Positions 32,312-37,964 of a stretch of 37,964 bases of DNA are shown here, piece by piece. The position numbers were made by a program, and so were the translations under genes. Source of the stretch: an uncultured Bacteroidales bacterium (GTDB taxonomy: Bacteria; Bacteroidota; Bacteroidia; Bacteroidales; Bacteroidaceae); the NCBI GenBank assembly GCA_902800305.1, contig CADCDP010000037.1, positions 1 to 37,964 of the forward strand, written 5' to 3'. Under the pieces are notes generated by a model that did no database searches, was not told the DNA's origin, and saw only the letters and a program-made list of their open reading frames with translations. The first letter of the stretch is position 1; each line of letters begins with the position of its first letter.

Positions 32312-32929
32312 ATGTGTATGACCTCTATTATCGGTATATTCGTAGCGGTGGCCAATATTGCTATGAGCGCGATGACCCCAATTTATCCGCTTATTATAGG
32401 TGTGTTGATTCTGGCGCTCATCTTATTTGTCGTGATTACGTACAACAGTTTGGTTCAATTGCGCAACAAGGTGAAGGAAGCGTTCTCCACGATGGATGTT
32501 TACCTGAAAAAGCGATATGACTTGATTCCCAATCTTGTAGATATCGTGAAAGGTTATGCCAAGCATGAGACCGATACGTTGCAGGAAGTGACGAAGATGC
32601 GTGTGAATGCACAAAAGGATGATTTAAATGCAGCGATTAACAGCGAGGTGAAGATTGGTGATGCCCTCCAATCGCTGTTGTTGGTGGTGGAGAAATATCC
32701 AGAATTGAAGGCTAACACGAACTTCTTGGACTTGCAGGAAAGGCTCTCAAAAATGGAAGAGGAAATCGCTTTCTCGCGCCGCTATTATAATGGCAGCGTG
32801 AGGCAGTATAACAACAGTTGTCAGATGTTCCCACTCAATCTGATTGCAGGTATGTTTGGCTTTAAGACACTGCCGATGTATCAGGTGGAGAGTGAACAAG
32901 AACGCAAGGTTGTGGATGTAAAATTATAG
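32312..32929 (+). CDS. LemA family protein
   Basis: A 205-residue LemA-family membrane protein. A transmembrane helix (about 24-43, LIIGVLILALILFVVITYNS) is followed by the LemA signature LRNKVKEAFSTMDVYLKKRYDLIPNL and later LDLQERLSKMEEEIAFSRRYYN and a GMFGFKTLPMY end. The function is not firmly known; it is a cell-envelope protein often paired with DUF2207 or TPM-domain proteins, as here. The first ATG (32312) adds about 20 hydrophobic residues; ATG 32372 would give a more typical short LemA N-terminus, so the true start is uncertain. DUF2207 follows after four bases. Confidence 0.9.
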   Translation: MCMTSIIGIFVAVANIAMSAMTPIYPLIIGVLILALILFVVITYNSLVQLRNKVKEAFSTMDVYLKKRYDLIPNLVDIVKGYAKHETDTLQEVTKMRVNAQKDDLNAAINSEVKIGDALQSLLLVVEKYPELKANTNFLDLQERLSKMEEEIAFSRRYYNGSVRQYNNSCQMFPLNLIAGMFGFKTLPMYQVESEQERKVVDVKL

Positions 32930-32933
32930 TCAG

Positions 32934-34880
32934 ATGAAGAAAAGAAGGTTTTTATGGCTGTTTCTGCTCTTGTCTATCACGATGATGGCAAGAGCAGACC
33001 GAGGTGGCTTCTATTACCGCCATTTCCATGTGGAAGCGTTCGTGCATAAGAATAATGTGTGGGACATTACCGAGACGATGGATGTTACCTTCACCGAACC
33101 GCGCCATGGTCTCTATCGTTACATCCCCACCCGCTTTTGGCTGAAGCACGATGTGTCGAAAAATGCGGATAGCGAACAGCGTGTCGTGGAAGGGCAAGTG
33201 GTGCAGGATTGGCGAGATTTCGAGTATCAAAGTACAGTGACGGATGCCAATGTGGAGGGTTGGGAATATACCACCGAAGACAGCGACGATGACAACTTTG
33301 TGGTGCGCATCGGTAGTGGTGACCACGAAGTGATGGGGGAACAACGCTATGTGCTACATTATAAATACACCTATCGTGATGACCGTTACCCCAATTTCGA
33401 TTACCTCTACCACACCGTTTTAGGCACGGATTTCGACGAATCCATCGAGCATTTCAGCTTCCATATTGTTTTCGAGAAGCCCCTTCCTGCCGACATCCAG
33501 AAAAAGTTGGAGGTCTATTATGGCGAGTATGGCAAAGATGACAATATCGTGGAAGACTTGAAGATAAAAGCGACCCGAAAGGACATCACAGGTACGGCAG
33601 ACAACGTGAAGCCCAACCACGGAGTCACACTCTACGCCCAGCTACCAGCCGATTACTACGAGGATGTGCTGACGACCAACCACACCCTCCATTATGTCTG
33701 CTTTGCCCTCACGATTCTGTTCATCCTGTGGGTCGTTTATTCGCTCTTCAAGACCAAACGCGGCCACATCACCAAGGTAATCGAGTTCTATCCGCCTGAA
33801 GGCACCAGCAGTGCAGAGGTGGGTGTCATCACCGATGAAAGCGTGGATGAGGTCGATTTAGCCTCCCTCATTCCGTGGCTGGCTGGGCAGGGCTACATCA
33901 CGATTCGCGAAACCGAGGAAAAGAAACTCTTCGGAAAGAAGACTCGCATGAAGCTCATCAAGCGGAAAGACCTTCCCTCCGATGCTCCCGACTACCAAAA
34001 GAAGATGATGAAGTTGCTGTTCAGTGGGCAAGACACCATCGTCGATTTGAAAGACTTAGGCGAGAAGCCCGATGCCGTAGAGGCAGTAAGGAAAGCCCTC
34101 TACAAGCATTTTACGGGCAAAACAACCTTGACCCGCATCAGCAAGCGCATCTTCCTCTACCTTCCCTTGCTGCTGTTCAGCACTATGACCTTTGCCACCA
34201 ATTCTGTGGTGGAAACCTTCGACTTGAGCGAGATACTCACCGCCATCTTCCTGTGGGGTTCGCCTTTCGCTTTGGGGGCCTGTTGTAGTATGATCATCGA
34301 TTACAACAACCCGTTGATTAGCAAGTGGAAGCTTGTGGGTGTTTTCTGCCTCAAACTGCTGGTGATGGCGGGTGTCTGTGCTTGCTATTGCCTGTTCGTT
34401 TGGGCATACGGTGCTCCGATGAGCCAATACATCATCGTTGCTCTGTTTGTGGTGTGCTTCCTCTTGGGCGAGTTAATCGGTCGTTTCAAGGTCGATACCC
34501 CCTATCGTGTACAGATGATGGGACGTCTCTTGGGATTCAGAGAGTTCATCAAGACCGCCGAAAAACCACGCTTGGAGTCGTTGCAGGCAGAAGACCCTGC
34601 GTACTTCTACAAAGTGCTGCCCTACGCAATGGTGTTCAAACTCAGTGATAAATGGGCGAAACTCTTCAAGGACATCGACGTGAAGAAGCCTGAATGGTAC
34701 GACTCCCCCAACGCACTGACAGGAGCCGCACTGACCAGCCACATGACCAGTAGCCTTTTTTCATCCACACGCGATGCCATCAAGGTGGTCAGCCATGACA
34801 GCCGTTCTGCCAGCCACAGTTCCTCGGGTGGAGGCTTCTCCGGCGGCGGAGGTGGCGGCGGCGGTGGCGGCAGCTGGTAA
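32934..34880 (+). CDS. DUF2207 domain membrane protein with Gly-rich tail
   Basis: A 648-residue envelope protein. A signal peptide (about 1-21, ending ARA) leads to the beta-rich DUF2207 domain (FYYRHFHVEAFVHKNNVWDI, about 25-245), predicted to lie outside the cytoplasmic membrane. A membrane helix at about 255-270 is followed by a cytosolic region (VGVITDESVDEVDLASLIPWLAGQGYI). A cluster of three or four helices lies at about 405-515. The C-terminus is Ser-rich and ends in a poly-glycine tail (GGGFSGG and then ten Gly, SW), usual for this family. Function is unknown; its standard partner is LemA, encoded immediately upstream, so the two probably act together. coaX starts 12 bases downstream. 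Confidence 0.9.
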   Translation: MKKRRFLWLFLLLSITMMARADRGGFYYRHFHVEAFVHKNNVWDITETMDVTFTEPRHGLYRYIPTRFWLKHDVSKNADSEQRVVEGQVVQDWRDFEYQSTVTDANVEGWEYTTEDSDDDNFVVRIGSGDHEVMGEQRYVLHYKYTYRDDRYPNFDYLYHTVLGTDFDESIEHFSFHIVFEKPLPADIQKKLEVYYGEYGKDDNIVEDLKIKATRKDITGTADNVKPNHGVTLYAQLPADYYEDVLTTNHTLHYVCFALTILFILWVVYSLFKTKRGHITKVIEFYPPEGTSSAEVGVITDESVDEVDLASLIPWLAGQGYITIRETEEKKLFGKKTRMKLIKRKDLPSDAPDYQKKMMKLLFSGQDTIVDLKDLGEKPDAVEAVRKALYKHFTGKTTLTRISKRIFLYLPLLLFSTMTFATNSVVETFDLSEILTAIFLWGSPFALGACCSMIIDYNNPLISKWKLVGVFCLKLLVMAGVCACYCLFVWAYGAPMSQYIIVALFVVCFLLGELIGRFKVDTPYRVQMMGRLLGFREFIKTAEKPRLESLQAEDPAYFYKVLPYAMVFKLSDKWAKLFKDIDVKKPEWYDSPNALTGAALTSHMTSSLFSSTRDAIKVVSHDSRSASHSSSGGGFSGGGGGGGGGGSW

Positions 34881-34892
34881 AAGAGAAGAAAC

Positions 34893-35597
34893 ATGAAACT
34901 GCTGATAGACATAGGAAACACTTCGGCGAAACTGGCCGTAGCCGATAGCGACATCGTTCACTTCGAACGGTTGCAAGAGTCGTGGGCAGATGCCTTCGTT
35001 CGTCTGACAGGAAAGTACGACATCACCTCCGTGCGGGTCTCCACCGTGGCCGCCGAGGACAAGGCGCTGCATGAAGCCCTTGCCACCTTGGGCATACCCG
35101 TTCTTTGGCTCACCTACGAAGTGCCTTGTCCCGTCAAACCCGTGCCGAATGTGCCCCAAGGACTCGGAGCCGACCGTTGGGCAGCCGACATCGGGGCAAT
35201 CGCACAAGACCCCGACCACACATTATTGATTATAGATGCCGGCACATGCATCACCTACGACGTGATTACCCGTGATGGTCACATCCTCGGAGGAGCCATT
35301 TCGCCAGGGGTTCAGTTGCGGCTGAATGCCATGCACGAGCATACGGCACTCCTTCCCCTCGTCTCTGCAACGTCTGAAGCCGCGTTGATGGGGCATGATA
35401 CCCCCACTTCCATGCTTTCCGCAGCCGTCAACGGTGCCCGTTTCGAGATGGAGGGCTACATCCGTACCCTGCTCCGCGACTATCCCGACCTCCACGTCTT
35501 CATCACAGGAGGCAACACCTTCCAGTTTTCCGACACTATCACCTGTCCCATCACCCACGACCCCTATCTGGTCTTCCGAGGGTTGATGGCACTATAA
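34893..35597 (+). CDS. coaX: Type III pantothenate kinase
   Basis: A 234-residue type III pantothenate kinase, catalysing the first step of CoA synthesis. It belongs to the ASKHA fold: DIGNTSAKLAV (6-16) is the phosphate-binding loop, GLGADRWAA (90-98) carries the catalytic D94, and IIDAGTCITYDVI (113-125) and GGAISPGVQLRLNAMH complete the site. Type III enzymes need a monovalent cation and resist CoA feedback. It ends the rpoN-led run, followed by a strong hairpin that also faces the minus-strand gene. Confidence 0.95.
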   Translation: MKLLIDIGNTSAKLAVADSDIVHFERLQESWADAFVRLTGKYDITSVRVSTVAAEDKALHEALATLGIPVLWLTYEVPCPVKPVPNVPQGLGADRWAADIGAIAQDPDHTLLIIDAGTCITYDVITRDGHILGGAISPGVQLRLNAMHEHTALLPLVSATSEAALMGHDTPTSMLSAAVNGARFEMEGYIRTLLRDYPDLHVFITGGNTFQFSDTITCPITHDPYLVFRGLMAL

Positions 35598-35598
35598 A

Positions 35599-35645
35599 CA
35601 TACACAGAGGGCTGCTCATTTCGGTATGGGCAGCCCTCTGTATGT
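35599..35645. terminator. Bidirectional hairpin between coaX and the BspA-like gene
   Basis: CAGAGGGCTGCTCA (35605-35618) pairs with TGGGCAGCCCTCTG (35627-35640), one G-T pair, with flanking CATA/TATG extending the stem. There is no long T run close by, but its position between two converging genes fits a shared terminator. Confidence 0.65.
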
Positions 35646-35661
35646 GGATGGGTTAAGACTT

Positions 35662-37371
35662 TTATTTTCCTAAAATTATGTTCACCAAAGTGGTTACGTC
35701 GGAGATGTTCACGAGGTTGTCACCGTTTACATCGGCCATACCGTTCTCATCAATTCCTTTGCCGAGGATGATGTTGACCACACTTGTTACGTCGCTGATG
35801 TCTATCCGCCCATCCCCGTTTACGTCACCTGCAATGCCAGCCTTTGCCTCAGTCGTGAACTGTTGTGTCTCACCGTAGAACGTCTCGCCCTCCGAGGTTT
35901 TGACGAAAGCCGTGTAACAGTAGGTTGTCTTGTAGTCGAGACCTGTCAGCTGGGCTTCCATCACCCGTCCACTCGCCTCCACGGTCATGGCATCCTTCGG
36001 GATAGCTGGGGCACGATGCTGTCCGTCCTAGCTCGTGTTCGTCGGGTCGATACCCACCCAATCGCCGTAGTAGTATGTGCCCGAGTTGGAAAGGTAATAG
36101 GGGCGGTATTTCCAAAATGCTCCCGTATAGAGGTTGCGGATGTAGCCCTCCATCGTCCCTTCATACAGATATGCATTTCCTGTGTTCGAGGCGAAATCGT
36201 CCGTCCAATCCGTGCGTCGCCACTCGAAACCCACGTTGGTTTCCTCATCGTCAAGGTTCGATTCTGCTGCCACAATCACGTTGCCAGCCGAAATAACCTT
36301 GGGCTGGGAGGTGGTGAGGGTGAGAGGTGATGTTGTAATAACTTTTGTTCCCATATAAGAGTACAGGTTACCGTCATCACTCTGTACGACAACAGAATAG
36401 CTTACTTGATATTGGCTATTAGGATCCAGCCCTGTCTTGAGAAGAGTGTTTCCTTCAACGTCTTCTATGAATGTGATTCTTTCAGATACGACATTCGCAT
36501 CCCCTACGGTATATCTACCCAAGGCAGTTATGGAAGAAGCCGTACATGTTGCTTGAACAGAGGGATTTATCCGTTGTGTGTAAACAGTAGCGGTTGTGGT
36601 GTAAGATATTGTATCTCCCGATGCTTTCGTTGCTCTCAATTGGATATTGTTTGAAATCTCTGGTCTTAAACCTGTCATCTGAATGGTGTCTCCATCCAAT
36701 GGTAACCACACTCCATCATTAATACAATATTCATTAGTATATTCGCTGTAGATGTTTCTCCACATTATTGTAGAAGTTGTCTGTGTAGAGGAGTAATCGA
36801 CGTATGGTTTTTGTAATAGTTCCTCCGTTCCTGTTTGGTAAGGAATCCTATTTTTATTCCAGCAAACCAACTGACTTAAAGTCCCTTTATTAACATACAT
36901 CTTAACATTATAGTCGAATGCATCCTTCCCTATGTCTATCAAGTTGTCGGGAAGAGTGACAGAATTTAATTCGTTACATCCATAAAAAGCATAATTCTCA
37001 ATGGTTTTTACACTTGCTGGAATTACCAAATCTGTTATCTCCGTGTCTTCATCACTATATAAATGATGTGCTAAGGACAGAGGATTGGATGTGTTGTATT
37101 CAAAAAGAATGGAACACCATGCTGCAATATCTGAGACAATCACCTTCTGAAGATTATTACAACCCTTTAAAGCCTCTTGCTTAAAACATTTCACACCGTA
37201 GGGAATGCTTAACGACGTTAAATTGACACAATCCAGAAAAGCACATTGTTCAATGGTTGCCATGTTGCTATAGATGGTGACGGATGTCAAACCACTACAA
37301 TTCCAAAATGCCAAACGTCCAATAGTAGCAAGATTATTACCGATACTGACAGAAGTCAACCATAGAATATA
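35662..37371 (-). pseudogene. BspA-like leucine-rich repeat/dockerin surface protein, broken
   Basis: The minus-strand frame encodes BspA-type (LRR_5) repeats (LTSVTIYSNMATIEQCAF, ITDLVIPASVKTIENYAF), then Fn3-like segments (IQMTGLRPEISN), reaching WVGIDPTNTS and an in-frame TAG at 36030-36028. The same frame continues past the stop with GLDYKTTYCYTAFVKTSEG and two dockerin-like repeats (GDVNGDGRIDISDVT; ADVNGDNLVNISDVT) to a TAA at 35662. The 5' end is also damaged: the frame opens after a TAA at 37374-37372, with no ATG and no signal peptide, beginning inside a repeat. Intact relatives are secreted surface proteins, so this copy is probably inactive. The missing length between NTS and the dockerin part suggests a deletion. 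Confidence 0.8.
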
Positions 37372-37452
37372 TTAGGCATTGATAATCAACGACTTACACA
37401 TTAAACGATAGAGAGGTGGATTTAGGGTTGGACAATGTCAGAAATAAGGAGG

Positions 37453-37460
37453 CAAAATTA
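37453..37460 (-). promoter_or_regulatory. Possible -7 element upstream of the broken BspA-like gene
   Basis: On the minus strand TAATTTTG occurs about 80 bases before the damaged 5' end. No matching upstream element is clear. It may be the surviving promoter of the gene before its N-terminus was lost. Confidence 0.35.
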
Positions 37461-37528
37461 ACGTATTTAACCTTTGTTTGGGATATTCATTGGTTCGTCT
37501 GTGGATATTACTATGATTTCCTCAGGAT

Positions 37529-37964
37529 CTACACCCTGATATAATCAGCTTGATTTTCATTCCATTGAATTAAAGCCCTTCCTATCGAAGACATCATCTG
37601 ATTAACTTCTTCAAGTGAGTCTGGTGGGCACTCCAATCCATTAGGCTCATAGTTTGATTTTGCATGAACGATGCTATTTCTTGTTGAATACAGAATATGA
37701 GCTACTTGCTTTTTCAGACTAATCTGCTGTTCGTTAGGAAGTGCTATTGATTCTATTTTCACTTTCTCTTCAATCCCAAGTTGATGTTTCACCGTTTTTT
37801 GAAGGGTTTTGGGCAGATGATAGAAATCGGGAACAACATCTATACATGTCTGAATAACAGAAATGGCCAGAAAATCGTCTTTCTGATTATCCCTATACCC
37901 TTTCACTATGTCAAGAAGGGTATCCATATAGTGTGCTGTGCATCCCGGATCTGAGAACTTAAAA
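37529..37964 (-). CDS. C-terminal part of a protein with HEPN-like RNxxxH motif (partial)
   Basis: The frame is open through the window edge (FKFSDPGCTAHY precedes the first ATG at 37927), so only the last roughly 145 codons of a longer gene are here. The helix DFLAISVIQTCIDVVPDFYHL leads to SLKKQVAHILYSTRNSIVHAKSNY, where R-N-S-I-V-H (37681-37664) fits the R-N-x3-H catalytic motif of HEPN ribonucleases, followed by a closing helix (SLEEVNQMMSSIGRALIQW). HEPN domains occur in toxins, CRISPR effectors and abortive-infection proteins, so a defence role is possible. The rest of the protein, needed for a firm call, is outside the window. Confidence 0.6.
   Translation of the reverse strand, partial: FKFSDPGCTAHYMDTLLDIVKGYRDNQKDDFLAISVIQTCIDVVPDFYHLPKTLQKTVKHQLGIEEKVKIESIALPNEQQISLKKQVAHILYSTRNSIVHAKSNYEPNGLECPPDSLEEVNQMMSSIGRALIQWNENQADYIRV

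Overview
The window looks like a chromosomal segment of a Prevotella-like member of the Bacteroidales. The signs are Bacteroidetes promoters (TTTG or TTG, about 19-20 bases, then TAnnTTTG) before many genes, secreted proteins with type IX-style C-terminal tails, a BspA-type leucine-rich repeat/dockerin surface protein, a GH10-CBM6 xylanase, and the order rpoN, PAP2, purE, ispG, lemA, DUF2207, coaX. No rRNA, tRNA, CRISPR array, integrase or transposase gene was recognised.

Region 1 (1-7,800) is accessory DNA. It opens with an antitoxin-like gene whose PIN-domain toxin carries a one-base frameshift. A promoter-driven 27-codon ORF and a four-helix-bundle 'suffix' protein follow. Next come two overlapping genes of unknown function that share a roughly 28-residue motif, at the C-terminus of the first protein and the N-terminus of the second. 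The region ends with a conserved hypothetical gene, a VirE_N/DUF3987 primase-helicase and a small OB-fold-like protein. Two dispersed repeat families are concentrated here: a 26-bp element built from GCCAAA(C/T) heptamers (copies near both ends) and a MITE-like element with inverted ends.

Region 2 (7,800-21,540) mixes housekeeping and secreted functions: pyrF, an HD-domain hydrolase, two lipoprotein genes on the minus strand (DUF4878; YiiX-like cysteine peptidase), a GH10 xylanase with two CBM6 modules, uvrA with an in-frame hexapeptide repeat insertion, an M64 metallopeptidase and a GH128-like beta-1,3-glucanase. The xylanase and glucanase suggest plant or fungal polysaccharide use, but there is no SusC/SusD pair here, so this is not a canonical PUL.

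Region 3 (21,540-35,650) is mostly core. A Bro-N antirepressor-like gene sits behind a MITE-like repeat and a palindromic operator candidate. It is followed by tsaE, converging with the minus-strand run dnaE-trxA-hypothetical. Divergent from dnaE, rpoN leads a tight plus-strand run through coaX, closed by a strong hairpin.

Region 4 (35,650-37,964) is degraded or accessory again: a BspA-like LRR/dockerin gene with no start and an in-frame stop, and the 3' part of a minus-strand gene with a HEPN-type RNxxxH motif, cut by the window edge.

The best candidate for an undescribed system is the pair at 2108-3786. The ATGA overlap and shared terminal motif recall adjacent effector/receptor pairs that signal through matching prion-like motifs. 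That is inference, not demonstrated.
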